This document shows positions 47,919 through 58,189 of a stretch of DNA of 64,000 nt, in pieces. The notes under the pieces are model-generated. The model saw only the letters and a program-made list of their open reading frames with translations. It searched no databases and was not told the DNA's origin. The DNA is from Henckelia pumila (taxonomy: Eukaryota; Streptophyta; Magnoliopsida; Lamiales; Gesneriaceae), in contig NW_027331831.1 in NCBI RefSeq assembly GCF_033568475.1, positions 12,958,001 to 13,022,000 on the forward strand, given 5' to 3'. Position 1 is the stretch's first letter. Every line of letters begins with the position of its first letter. Both the position numbers and the translations under genes were made by a program.

Positions 47919-50900
47919 ATATGGGTACCAAAAGCTCTTCACTCTTTGCAGGTACTAAAAGTCCAAACGGGCGAGAAAACCACTTCTATCAAGGACACTA
48001 CCTGGTATTTAGATAGCGGTTGCTCACGACACATGACAGGGAATCCAGAACTTCTAACAGAAGTGGTGTTGTGCAAAGGACCAAAGATCAGCTTTGGAGA
48101 CAACTCCAAAGGTAAAACCGTGGGTAAGGGTAAGATTATCCATGGTAACATCATTATTAAAGATGTGTTACTTGTTGACAAACTATGCTATAATTTGATA
48201 AGTATTAGTCAACTATGTGACAATGATCATTCGGTCGAGTTTCACAAACACACTTGCCTCATAAAAAATGACAAAGGTGAGACTCTTATGACCGGTGTAC
48301 GAGACCTAAACACCTACAAGGTAAACTGGTCTTGCTCACATATTTCTTCACCTACTTGTCTTACTGCTCATCATGATAAACATTGGTTGTGGCATAAGCG
48401 GTTAAATCATCTAAATTTTAAGTCCATTTTTAACTTGAGGAAGCATGATTTGGTTTCTGGTCTGCCCGAAGGAGATTTTATAAAAGACAAAGTTTGTCCT
48501 GCTTGTCAACTAGGAAAGCAGGTGAGAGCAACCTTTAAAAATAAAGGGTGTATGTCTTCTTCCAAATGTTTAGACTTACTTCACATGGACCTATTTGGTC
48601 CTATACCAGTAAGAAGCATAGGGGGAATGAGATATGCTCTTGTTGTTATTGATGACTTTTCTCGATTTACTTGGGTCATCTTTCTCTTTTCAAAAGATCA
48701 AACCGCACCTCACCTGATTAAGCTTTTTAAACGCTTGCAAAATGAACAATCTACTGTGATAGATAGAATCAGGAGTGATAGAGGGACTGAATTTTTAAAC
48801 ACCACACTTACGACTTATCTAGATGATCAGGGAATCAAGCATGAGTTGTCAGCTGCTAGATCCCCACAGCAAAATGGGGTGGCTGAAAGAAGGAACCGTA
48901 CTTTAAAAGAAGCAGCCAGAACTATGATTGCTGATTCAAATGTTTCTCAAAGGCTTTGGGCAGAAGCAGTTAACACAGCTTGCTATACTCAAAACAGATC
49001 TATGATTAATAAACGATTTAACAAAACTCCATATGAGATCTGGAATGGCACAAAACCTGATATTTCATACTTCAAAATTTTTGGGTGCAAATGCTTTATC
49101 CACAACAATGGCAAAAACCATTTGACAGCCTTCGATGCCAAAGCAGACGAAGGAACTTTTATTGGTTACTCAGCCGTTAGCAGAGCTTATCGAGTGTTCA
49201 ATCAAAGATCACTAACGGTCGAGGAAACCATTCATGTTATTTTTGATGAATCTACTCTTTGTACAGAACAAACTCAAGGGAGCATAAATGATCTGAGTCA
49301 TAGACTGGAAAACACAAATCTACAGGAAGAGAGTGACAGTGATCTATATCCTCCAAAGAAGGATGATCCAGTTCCCTCTACCGGGTGTGATCAAACAAGG
49401 CCAGAAGTGGATCCACCGGTTGATAACAATCCTCCAGCCAATGATGATCCAGTAAACGAGGACGTTCATCAACCAATTGATGACAATCCTTTAGGGAATT
49501 ATTTTAGGTGGAACAAAGATCATCCACCTGGGTTGGTCATAGGTGACCCTTCTGCTCCTCGAAAAACACGTGGTCAAATGATTAATGAATTCTTGCATGC
49601 AGCTTTCATATCTCAGGTAGAGCCCAAGAAAATAGATGAAGCTCTATCAGATGTCAGCTGGATTGAAGCTATGCAAGAAGAGTTGAATCAATTCACCCGC
49701 AACAATGTTTGGCATCTAGTTCCTCGACCGAAAAATCAAAATGTGATTGGAACTAGATGGGTGTTTCGTAACAAGCTCGATGAACATGGCACTGTTGTGC
49801 GTAACAAAGCTCGACTTGTTGCTCAAGGATTCAGACAAGAAGAAGGCATAGACTTTGAGGAATCCTTCGCGCCAGTTGCAAGACTAGAAGCAATCCGCAT
49901 CTTTCTTGCTTATGCAGCCTTCAAGAATTTTAAAGTTTATCAAATGGATGTGAAGTCTGCATTCCTCAATGGTCTACTTCAAGAAGAGGTGTACGTTGAA
50001 CAACCACCAGGTTTTGTCAATCCTACTCATCCTCAATATATCTATAAACTTGACAAAGCTCTCTATGGATTAAAACAAGCACCGCATGCTTGGTATGACA
50101 CATTACTAAAATTTTTACTGGAACATGATTTCCAAATTGGAACGGTCGATAAGACCCTGTTTAAATTTGTAAAAGATGATCATGTGTTACTAGTACAAAT
50201 TTATGTTGATGACATTATATTTGGGTCAACTAACCCCAAGTTGTGCTCAAAGTTCTCTAAACTGATGAAGGAGAAGTTTGAAATGAGCATGATGGGCGAG
50301 CTAAACTTCTTTCTTGGACTTCAAGTGAAGCAACTTGAAACTGGAATATTCATCAATCAGTCCAAGTATGCCAAGGAATTGGTAAAGAAGTTTGGAATGG
50401 AACAATGCTCAACTGTATCTACCCCCATGAGTACATCACTTAAGCTTGATAAAGATGAAGGGGGAATTCCGGTCGAGGTAACCATGTATCGAGGCCTTAT
50501 TGGTTCACTGCTTTATTTGACTGCCAGTCGACCGGATATCATGTATTCAGTTTGTTTATGCGCTAGATTTCAAGCAGCACCTAAGCAATCTCATTTCATT
50601 GCCGCCAAACGAATAATTAAATATATTAAAGGAACTACTAATGTGGGTCTTTGGTATCCCAAAGATTCAAATCTTAATCTTATTGGCTATTCAGATGCAG
50701 ATTATGCAGGTTGTAGAATTGATCGCAAAAGTACAAGTGGCACATGTCAATTCCTTGGAGATAGACTAATTTCGTGGTCAAGTAAGAAGCAGACATCAAT
50801 TGCTACCTCGACCGCCGAAGCAGAATACCTTGCTGCTGGCAGCTGTTGTGCTCAAATACTCTGGATTCAACAGCAGCTTAATGATTATGGGATTCGGTCG

Positions 50901-51146
50901 AGTGAAGCTCCAATCTACTGTGACAATACAAGTGCCATAGCCATCACTCACAATCCAGTGATGCACTCTAGGACAAAGCACATTGATGTCAGGCATCACT
51001 TTATCCGAGATCATGTCTTAAAGAAGGAAATCAGGCTGGAATACATCTCTACCGATCAGCAAGCAGCAAACATATTCACCAAGCCTCTACCGGATGCTAA
51101 GTTTTCATATTTTCGAAATATTCTTGGCTTAGTAGATTTAAATTAG
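47919..51146 (+). CDS. pol: Sirevirus-like pol: protease, integrase, reverse transcriptase, RNase H
   Basis: Pol matures the particle, copies the RNA and inserts the DNA. It shares the gag frame after a single UAG (47916-47918) and has no ATG near its start, so it needs readthrough or is silenced by a nonsense mutation. Counting from 47946, domains in order are: protease [10 protein letters not shown] (Asp about 23); GAG-pre-integrase zinc motif HKRLNHLNF and CPACQLGK (about 148-185); integrase core with [14 protein letters not shown] and [12 protein letters not shown] supplying the D-D-E residues; RT with [33 protein letters not shown] and active site YVDDIIFGS (about 754); RNase H with [28 protein letters not shown] and ANIFTKPLP. 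All catalytic motifs are intact and no other stop interrupts it. Confidence 0.95.
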   Translation: MWVPKALHSLQVLKVQTGEKTTSIKDTTWYLDSGCSRHMTGNPELLTEVVLCKGPKISFGDNSKGKTVGKGKIIHGNIIIKDVLLVDKLCYNLISISQLCDNDHSVEFHKHTCLIKNDKGETLMTGVRDLNTYKVNWSCSHISSPTCLTAHHDKHWLWHKRLNHLNFKSIFNLRKHDLVSGLPEGDFIKDKVCPACQLGKQVRATFKNKGCMSSSKCLDLLHMDLFGPIPVRSIGGMRYALVVIDDFSRFTWVIFLFSKDQTAPHLIKLFKRLQNEQSTVIDRIRSDRGTEFLNTTLTTYLDDQGIKHELSAARSPQQNGVAERRNRTLKEAARTMIADSNVSQRLWAEAVNTACYTQNRSMINKRFNKTPYEIWNGTKPDISYFKIFGCKCFIHNNGKNHLTAFDAKADEGTFIGYSAVSRAYRVFNQRSLTVEETIHVIFDESTLCTEQTQGSINDLSHRLENTNLQEESDSDLYPPKKDDPVPSTGCDQTRPEVDPPVDNNPPANDDPVNEDVHQPIDDNPLGNYFRWNKDHPPGLVIGDPSAPRKTRGQMINEFLHAAFISQVEPKKIDEALSDVSWIEAMQEELNQFTRNNVWHLVPRPKNQNVIGTRWVFRNKLDEHGTVVRNKARLVAQGFRQEEGIDFEESFAPVARLEAIRIFLAYAAFKNFKVYQMDVKSAFLNGLLQEEVYVEQPPGFVNPTHPQYIYKLDKALYGLKQAPHAWYDTLLKFLLEHDFQIGTVDKTLFKFVKDDHVLLVQIYVDDIIFGSTNPKLCSKFSKLMKEKFEMSMMGELNFFLGLQVKQLETGIFINQSKYAKELVKKFGMEQCSTVSTPMSTSLKLDKDEGGIPVEVTMYRGLIGSLLYLTASRPDIMYSVCLCARFQAAPKQSHFIAAKRIIKYIKGTTNVGLWYPKDSNLNLIGYSDADYAGCRIDRKSTSGTCQFLGDRLISWSSKKQTSIATSTAEAEYLAAGSCCAQILWIQQQLNDYGIRSSEAPIYCDNTSAIAITHNPVMHSRTKHIDVRHHFIRDHVLKKEIRLEYISTDQQAANIFTKPLPDAKFSYFRNILGLVDLN

Positions 51147-51350
51147 TATGCATGTGTTTAGGGGGAATGATTGTCAATATGACATTAATAGATTAGCTGT
51201 TACGTTGCCATAAATATTGGCATATCATCCGCCTTTAACTAGTCTCTGACAGGCTTCGTACTAGCAGCTTGGTGCTTTGAACCAAATGACATTAATTGGG
51301 CGCCTTGATTATGCTCTTCAAAACTTTTTGAAATTCAAAAATACTTTTCA

Positions 51351-51386
51351 TGACGTCACCCTATGGCCCATAGGTTCCTATATATA
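51351..51386 (+). promoter_or_regulatory. Putative internal promoter for the third ORF (TGACGTCA + TATATATA)
   Basis: A perfect bZIP-type palindrome TGACGTCA (51351-51358) is followed 20 bp later by TATATATA (51379-51386). These sit 125 bp before the preferred ATG of the third ORF and 205 bp after the pol stop. Spacing and order match a plant core promoter. Transcription from it is an inference. Confidence 0.45.
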
Positions 51387-51510
51387 CTTCTTTACATTCG
51401 TATATCAATCTTTCACCTTTGCTAAAAGCTTTCATATTGTATTAAACGCATCATCGAATTACTCTCTAGATTTTGCTTACTCTCTGCTCGAGTTCTTATC
51501 TACAGCTATC

Positions 51511-54276
51511 ATGTCGATCCAGAAGACTTGCCTCGCAATCAACTTTGATTCCGTTGTTAAGGCAAACAACGCAGGAATATCTGAGGTCTTCACCATGCTT
51601 GAAGCCTCTGGACTGAAGAAATTTCTGGAATGCAGCGCCATCTGCGATTTGCCTGTTTTGAAGGAGTTCTTCGCAACCGCTCAAATCGAGCATGGGACTA
51701 TCAAATGCTTGATCAAGACAGAGGTCTACTCCTTCAATCAGAAGTTCTTCGCCAGCACATTTGATCTGCCCTCCAGGGGTTTGACAAAATGCACGGATCT
51801 TCCAGATGGTAACTGCTCTTATTGGTTGAAGGAGTTCTCAACTACTGATGCTCCGATCAAACTGCCGGCCCAGAAGACATCTCTCAAAGCTCCATTCAGG
51901 CTACTGACTAATATCGTGGCCAAGAATCTTCTGGCCAAGGCTGGATCTTACGACAAGGTGACGCTGGAGAAATTTCAATACATGGCTTGTATTGCCTCCA
52001 AGATCAACGTAAACTGGTCAGACATTCTGTTCAATATTCTATGTGAAATGATCAGGGGCAAAGGGCAATCCGAGGGATTTGCTTTGCAAATCTGCCACAT
52101 CTTGGGCATCCTTGGAGTGGATTTTTCCAAGACTGAGCCTCTGCATCCCACCAAATGGCTCAACAAGTCTACGATTCTCAAATTCCTGAACAAGAAAGAG
52201 ACTGCGGTCGACACCTTGCCCTCAACCGCAAAGGTTATTGCTATCCCTCAACCGCTTTCAACGGTTCCGGTCGTGGTCAAACCAGTCCATACCAAAAAGT
52301 CTGCCAAGCGTCAACTGATCATCGAATCTGACTCTGAAGATGAATCACGTGAGAATGTTCCACTGATTCAAGCTTTCAGCAAGTCATCCCCGACGGTCTC
52401 CAAAGCAGCTGTGTCATCCACGCCTGCAGGCGAGAAGAAGAGGCAGCACAAGAAGCTAAAGTCCCTTTCTGGACTTGCTCCTACCCTGCCAACGGTCGAG
52501 ACTACTACCGTTGTTGCTTCTACTGCTCCTCGTCCTACAAAAGGTGTGATAATACGGGAAGGTGCCTCATCAGCTCCTGAGGTCACTCTAGCTGATCCCA
52601 AAGACAAAGGGAAAGGTGTGATGATCTACACACCCAAGGCTCAACCAGCAGCTACGATAGAACTCAATATGATCATCTCTCACGTGCTCCGTACTGTCAA
52701 GCGTCATCTACAACGTTTTGACAGATGGCATCACTCCCGCACTCACTTGACACTCGCTCAAATATTTCCCAAATGGAAATCTCTCAACGTCATTGAGCAG
52801 AAGATGCTTCTATTTGCTGATACTGAAGACATCGTGGAGGCTCTGGGAAGAAGACATCTCATAGACTTGAAGCTTCGAGGAAGCCTGCTATCTCTGCTAA
52901 TTAATGAGCGTGTCAAGAATTTCAAATCCAAGAGTCCTACCGCTGCCGATGACTTTGTGATTTTTACTGGACTACAGGATAGTCTACGTCAAATCACTCA
53001 ATTACTTCAGCACTTCCAAGCTCTAAACAATGTCAAAACACCAGCTTCAGCAGCCTGTTTACAAGCTTATGTGCTGGAAGCACAAGTGATGATGAAAACC
53101 TTTCTCACCCAAGATCAGGGTGAAGAAGACGTCTATGCTCTCCCTTCTTCAGATGGGATTCTGACCGATCTCATCACTGCTGACCTCTTTCAATCATCTG
53201 CTTTAAGATCGAGTGTGGCAGCATCTTCATCGGTCGACCCCTCCTCAACCGCAGTCCAAGCAGTTACTCAACCGGAAGCAGTTGTGATTGCTCACTCCTC
53301 TCCAGTGACGACCACTCACACTTCTCCCGGTCATTCACAAGATGTTTTAGAAGTGGTTGCACAAGAGATACCTGTCACTTCTGTGACAGAGGCTCCTTGC
53401 AGTAGTGAATCAACAGTGCCCCCAACGGAGATATCAAGCACTATTGTATCACCTGCATCTTCAAAACAGCAAGTGACTGATGCTGATCCAGCACTTCAAC
53501 CGTCTCCATCGACTGAAAAGTTTATGGAAGATCTCATTATGGATGAACCAAGTGCTGATCCTGGTACTCCACCAACCATATTGGCTGCAGTCGAAACTAT
53601 TATATCTCCAACTGTACCATTATTGGAAGGTCCATCGGGTAGCTCTCCAGCCAGTTCACCCGCACCACATCATCATGAGTCTAGCCCGGTTTCACCAAGA
53701 AATGACCCAGAAGGGCAAATGCTTCAGACTGATGATTCTTTAATTGAAGCCATGGCCGCAGCTCTAGATCATACCTTGATAAATCGGCTTCATGAGCTCA
53801 TGCAAACGGTTAGGTCCTTCTCTCAAGACATAACAAACTCATCCTTATCGGTCGATAATTCACGCCAGACGATGATTCGGCATTTCGAGACCGTGTCTCG
53901 AGACCTTGCTCGTCTGTCCACAGAGATCACTAATCATCATCGCACTCAAATCAACACGCTCTCTACCGTCTCTGAACAAGTTATCCGATCCGAAAACCGC
54001 CTTCATAAGCAGTTGAATGATCGGATGGACACTATGCAAGCCACTCTACTTGCTCAAATCGATGCAAAAATGGACACTATGCAAGCCTGCCTTGGCACTC
54101 AACTCACTGAGGTCATCCTTCGACTCAACCAAGGTGATGCCAAAAAGGGGGAAGAAGAGCAACGTAGAGCAGCAGAGGCAAGAAGACGTGAAGAAGAGTC
54201 CAGAAGAAAAGAAGAAGCCGACAGAAGAAGAAGAGAAGGCGATAGGTCGGGAGGAGCCAGTTGGTTCAAAAGATGA
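51511..54276 (+). CDS. Third (env-like position) ORF of the Sirevirus-like element, 921 aa, function unknown
   Basis: It lies where Sireviruses carry an optional extra gene. I prefer the ATG at 51511 because related proteins, as I recall them, start with the same MSxxxxxxxNFDSV-like segment. The frame is also open upstream (ATG at 51286), which would add 75 residues including an aromatic hydrophobic stretch. Residues 1-290 look globular (ISEVFTMLEASGLKKFLEC, then KINVNWSDILFNILCEMI). A long Ser/Thr/Pro/Ala-rich low-complexity region follows, and the last 170 residues are predicted coiled coil ending in an Arg/Glu-rich run. From 51511 I see no membrane segment, so calling it an envelope protein is not supported. 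It is not in the pol frame, so it needs its own transcript or splicing. Confidence 0.8.
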   Translation: MSIQKTCLAINFDSVVKANNAGISEVFTMLEASGLKKFLECSAICDLPVLKEFFATAQIEHGTIKCLIKTEVYSFNQKFFASTFDLPSRGLTKCTDLPDGNCSYWLKEFSTTDAPIKLPAQKTSLKAPFRLLTNIVAKNLLAKAGSYDKVTLEKFQYMACIASKINVNWSDILFNILCEMIRGKGQSEGFALQICHILGILGVDFSKTEPLHPTKWLNKSTILKFLNKKETAVDTLPSTAKVIAIPQPLSTVPVVVKPVHTKKSAKRQLIIESDSEDESRENVPLIQAFSKSSPTVSKAAVSSTPAGEKKRQHKKLKSLSGLAPTLPTVETTTVVASTAPRPTKGVIIREGASSAPEVTLADPKDKGKGVMIYTPKAQPAATIELNMIISHVLRTVKRHLQRFDRWHHSRTHLTLAQIFPKWKSLNVIEQKMLLFADTEDIVEALGRRHLIDLKLRGSLLSLLINERVKNFKSKSPTAADDFVIFTGLQDSLRQITQLLQHFQALNNVKTPASAACLQAYVLEAQVMMKTFLTQDQGEEDVYALPSSDGILTDLITADLFQSSALRSSVAASSSVDPSSTAVQAVTQPEAVVIAHSSPVTTTHTSPGHSQDVLEVVAQEIPVTSVTEAPCSSESTVPPTEISSTIVSPASSKQQVTDADPALQPSPSTEKFMEDLIMDEPSADPGTPPTILAAVETIISPTVPLLEGPSGSSPASSPAPHHHESSPVSPRNDPEGQMLQTDDSLIEAMAAALDHTLINRLHELMQTVRSFSQDITNSSLSVDNSRQTMIRHFETVSRDLARLSTEITNHHRTQINTLSTVSEQVIRSENRLHKQLNDRMDTMQATLLAQIDAKMDTMQACLGTQLTEVILRLNQGDAKKGEEEQRRAAEARRREEESRRKEEADRRRREGDRSGGASWFKR

Positions 54277-54430
54277 ACAACTTATCTCTTTACTTATCGC
54301 AGCTGCATCTTATTTTTTTTCTGTAGGTGTAATAAAAATGCGTATTGTACTTAATGAAATTCATTCTCTCAATGAAGTTCATTTTAATGCTTTCATATTG
54401 TTCTTGGAGCACTTAAGTTTTGTCATCACC

Positions 54431-54444
54431 AAAAAGGGGGAAAT
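54431..54444 (+). other. Polypurine tract of the Sirevirus-like element
   Basis: AAAAAGGGGGAAAT directly precedes the 3' LTR. Confidence 0.92.
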
Positions 54445-55786
54445 TGTTGAATCCGATATTTTGGTGATAACAAACAACAACTCATTGTATAGGAATGTGC
54501 TGCCAACCATTGTATTTCAGGAATCTACTACAACTTCTACCGGAAGCTTGTCAACCGCCTTTGCTCTCGACCGGCTGAAGTCACAAGCCTATCGACTGGC
54601 TATCAAAACCAGCAGAAGATAAATCTATCTACCGGAAGCTTGTCAACCGCCTTTGTCTCTCGACCGGTTGAAGTCACAAGCTTATCGACTGGTTATTCAA
54701 ACCAGCAGAGGACAAATATCTCTACAGGTAGAATGCCAACTGCCTATCAGGATATCTCAAGACAAGTACCTGTGACAAGATGTTCTTTGCAAGATCTTTT
54801 ATTAAAAGCAGAACCGGCGTGTCAGAAGATATGTTGACTCCTGCAATCGAGACAACAGGTTGCACCAAAATGGCAAAAACACAGAATGACTACAGAAAAA
54901 GCATTCGACCGTTTATTCCAGTTTTGGACCCTGGAAGTTGTCTGCAGTGTACGATCTTCATGCAGAATCATCAATGCATTTATGAGCATTAAATGTGCAT
55001 TCAATGCAGCATCAGAACGTTCAAAATAAAGACGTTGATGATTGACCTATATAAAGGGAAGATTGCTCAAGAAGTGACAACAACATCAACAACAAAAAAA
55101 AAAACAAAGAGAGACAAGCAATTCAGAAAAATCTCAATCAACTCAATCACTTGAATAATATCAAAAGTCCTCATCTGATATACTTGAGCACACTTACAAG
55201 ATCACTCATCTGCTGCTCAAATAAACCCTCGCCTACAGTTCACATATCTGATCGTCAAGGATCATCCTAGGGTTTTCAAGCCTCTCGACCGCTCTGCAGT
55301 TTGAGAAGCTCAACTCAACTATACACATTGTTGAAGAGAATTGAAGCTACTCTGAAAGCTTCCACCAGTCTGATAAGAACTGAGAATCTTATCTGTGTAA
55401 ATCTAGGAGTTTCGGATTAGGCATTGGATAAGTCCTAAGTCTGAAGTGGGTGTATTACAAGACGTTGTAATAACCAAAGTCTTCTAGTGAATTCCTTCCT
55501 AAGTGGAAGAAGGGGAGACGTAGAAGGATTAAGCCTTCGAACTTCCATAAATCGTGCCTTAGTCTTTACTGCTATTTATCTTACTTTCTGCTCATACATT
55601 GCATTATAAACTTTGCATCACTAAAACCTCTGAACTATTTCCGCACTATTTAAGTTGTTCAAACCGTTTTAGAAGTTGAGAAAACAGATTAAGTGAACTA
55701 AACCTCACTTGATCATTTCGAAAGAAGAAGAAGAAAAGTTTCAGAGTGTATTCACCCCCCCTCTACCCTCTGAACCGATCCCAACA
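54445..55786 (+). repeat. 3' LTR of the Sirevirus-like element (1342 bp)
   Basis: Nearly identical to the 5' LTR. Differences noticed: one A missing in CATCA(A)GAACG and G to A in ACAACGTC/ACAACATC. Confidence 0.97.
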
Positions 55787-56269
55787 GTATTTAAATCTCG
55801 TTTATGAATGCATGTTTAATGGAGAAGTTGGAAATAAGAAGTGAGTTTAATAAAATAATGATATCAAGATAAAGTAATAATATTTTTTAACAATTAATTA
55901 ATCATAATAAATTTAAATTCAAAATAAAAATAAAAATTAATAAAACGAAAAGTGTTTGCTAAATATTTTATAATTGAATTTTAATAAAAATTGTGTATTA
56001 TGAGTTGAATAGATTTAAAAATTATACTCTCAGGAGGTCAAATATGCATTTTTAATATTTCTAAAGGGTATTTGGTGCAAAAAAAAATATCAAAATATTT
56101 GTCCAATTGCATGAAGGACACGTGCACAACAATCACTCATCTGAAGGGACGAGTGTGCTAATTTTATAAAACGTTAGGGTTAAGAATGCCTATTAAAATT
56201 TTACAGATGAGAAATGTGCATTTTTAATATTTCACAAAGATATTTCGTACAAATAACTATATCTAAAAG

Positions 56270-57243
56270 TGATCCCCAATAAAAAGTGTTCGAAACACAA
56301 ACATCCACATTAAATAACTCCCACCTAGATCGAATTGAGGGGATGAGCTCCCATCTTTAGGACTTTAAACATAACGGAATAAAGAATGTTATTCTCTTTC
56401 CAAAATTGAACTTTATTAATTATTATATTTACTTTCAAATATGCTCTCCATATTACGTCTCATTTCTACTGGACCAAAATGTGCTTTTCATAATTTCTAA
56501 TTCTTAATTCCCATTTTCTTTCTTATCATCTTTCACGGAAAAAAATCATAGCATCCAACTTTAATTAGGACATGTTTAATACGTAGGACGAGATTATTTA
56601 TTTAAAAAATATATGAGTGATAAGTACTTTTTTTGTGAGGATATTTAGTACGTGAGAGTAAATGGTTTTTTATTTTCGTAGCAGTGATAATAATGTTAAC
56701 CATTTTAGTTTTGACCCAAATACCGATTAAATTTCTAATGGAGATGGCTAGCTATCATTCCCTCATAAATTGTAATTATTCTCCCTTCAAGTTTTTTAAA
56801 TACTTTTTTTATTTCTTGCATATATCTATAGTATTTAAAAAACTTGAAGGTTTGCAATTGAAATTTAACCTATGATATTGAGATTTTTCTGAAAATTTTG
56901 ATTCACAAAAACATGGTAATATTATTATTTTTATTTAAATTAAAAATTCAACTTTATAGTGGTTTTTGGAGATTAGTTTGGACCTAAGATAAACTTAGAT
57001 AATTGAATACGGCATCAAAGAGTCCTCGTATGAAGAATTATTCAAGTGCGGTCATTTTCGGGGGTAAAACCTAAGTTTCCATCTCTCTTGTTATGTTATT
57101 GGAGATTTCGCTCTAATATTTTCCTAAGAAAAACATTTAAAATTTATTGTTAAAACTTATATGAATTTTATTATGCACTAATATGGATTAGTGAGTACAT
57201 GGATTCAAATATAAATTGAAGCAGATTAACAATAATAGTAATC
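56270..57243. other. AT-rich spacer, no gene seen
   Basis: Only short frames. No recognisable element or RNA gene. Confidence 0.5.
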
Positions 57244-57246
57244 TTA

Positions 57247-57555
57247 GAGCCCGTTTGGTTTAAGAAGCCAAAGAGAAAAAATGTTTTTTTGTTTAAAAAA
57301 AGTGTTTTTGTTGTTGTAAATGTGTTTGAATAATTTTAAAGTGCTTTTAAAAGCACTTATTTAAGTCAAAATAAGTGCTTTTTTAAAAGCTAATATTTGT
57401 AGCTTTTCAAAGGCTTTTAATTTATAAAAACTGCTTTCAATCTATTTATCCAAACACAAAATTAATTTAGCTTTTACTTAAAAAAACAATTTTAAAAGCC
57501 AACTTAAAAAAACACTTATTTTTTTTAAAAAAATCTTTTAAAAACAAACGGGCTC
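57247..57555. mobile_element. Tourist-like (PIF/Harbinger) MITE, 309 bp
   Basis: Flanked by TTA on both sides (57244-57246 and 57556-57558). The ends are inverted: GAGCCCGTTTGGTT on the left and GAGCCCGTTTGTTTTT read from the right. The interior has AAGTGCTTTTAAAAGCACTT-like palindromes and is otherwise A/T-rich. Confidence 0.88.
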
Positions 57556-57558
57556 TTA

Positions 57559-57820
57559 ATTAATTAGAACAACACTCCCCGCCCCACACGAATTAAATCT
57601 TAATATACTATATAATTAAATTAAAGATTCTCTAATTAACAAATTTTCAATTAATAGGTAAAAATTGATTTGAAATTATCATTATCTCCTAACTTAATTT
57701 TCAATAAAACAAAAATTATTGGGCAAAATAGTCATTTTATATGGTTTTCTCTTTTTCTAGCTATTAAAAGCTCACTTTGTGCCCTTTGATATTATTTTAT
57801 TTACAAAAATGACACTCACT

Positions 57821-57851
<31 letters not shown>

Positions 57852-58189
57852 TTTGTGAATATTTGTTTAGAAAAACATTATATTTTTATTATTTTTTAAT
57901 TTTACAATTTATTATTTATTTTCTTCGTAAAAAAAACGAAATATATGAGCACGCAACGCTTGCAGCGAAATACTAGTAATAAATAATTGCTCAATCGAGC
58001 TAGGCATGGTTTTATAAGAAGATCGCTTCAGTTTTATTAATACAAATAAGTCAACAAATTTACAAAATATTAATCTTAATTGATTAGAACAAAAATAATG
58101 AACTCCTTTTTTATTTATCATAAAGTAATTAATCGTTGGTAAAACAAGCACAAAAACATATATTATATATATATATATATGTATAGTTT
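57559..58189. other. 4CL downstream spacer with TA microsatellites
   Basis: AT-rich, with TA runs at about 57828-57850 and 58160-58180. It presumably holds the 4CL 3' UTR. No other gene seen. Confidence 0.5.

Larger units (their letters stand above)
44510..55786 (+). mobile_element. Complete, young Sirevirus-like Ty1/copia retrotransposon with third ORF (11.3 kb)
   Basis: It is flanked by a perfect 5-bp duplication GTATT (44505-44509 and 55787-55791). Two LTRs (1343 and 1342 bp) start TGTTGAATCC and end CCCAACA; I find one substitution and one single-base indel between them. The primer site, gag, pol with all domains, a 921-codon third ORF and a strong purine tract are present in order. A gene downstream of pol in a copia element, together with the large size, places it with the Sireviruses. 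The only coding break is one in-frame UAG between gag and pol. Confidence 0.96.
43502..56259. mobile_element. Mutator-like long-TIR element, split by the Sirevirus-like insertion
   Basis: The left part, 43502-44509, and right part, 55792-56259, are inverted relative to each other over more than 400 bp. The left starts GAGTTATTTGCACCAAATA; the right read in reverse starts TAGTTATTTGTACGAAATA. A 10-bp direct repeat TATCTAAAAG flanks the pair (43492-43501 and 56260-56269), in the 9-11 bp range of Mutator elements. Without the copia insert and its 5-bp duplication the element is about 1.5 kb. It has no transposase. The left half also repeats part of the right half directly (about 44190-44400 and 55788-56020). 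Confidence 0.85.

Noticed and set aside
51277..51510. TTG or ATG start giving a 999- or 996-residue third ORF
   Set aside because: Not excluded, but the region carries TATA and bZIP-like sites and the conserved N-terminus seems to begin at 51511. Kept as an alternative only.
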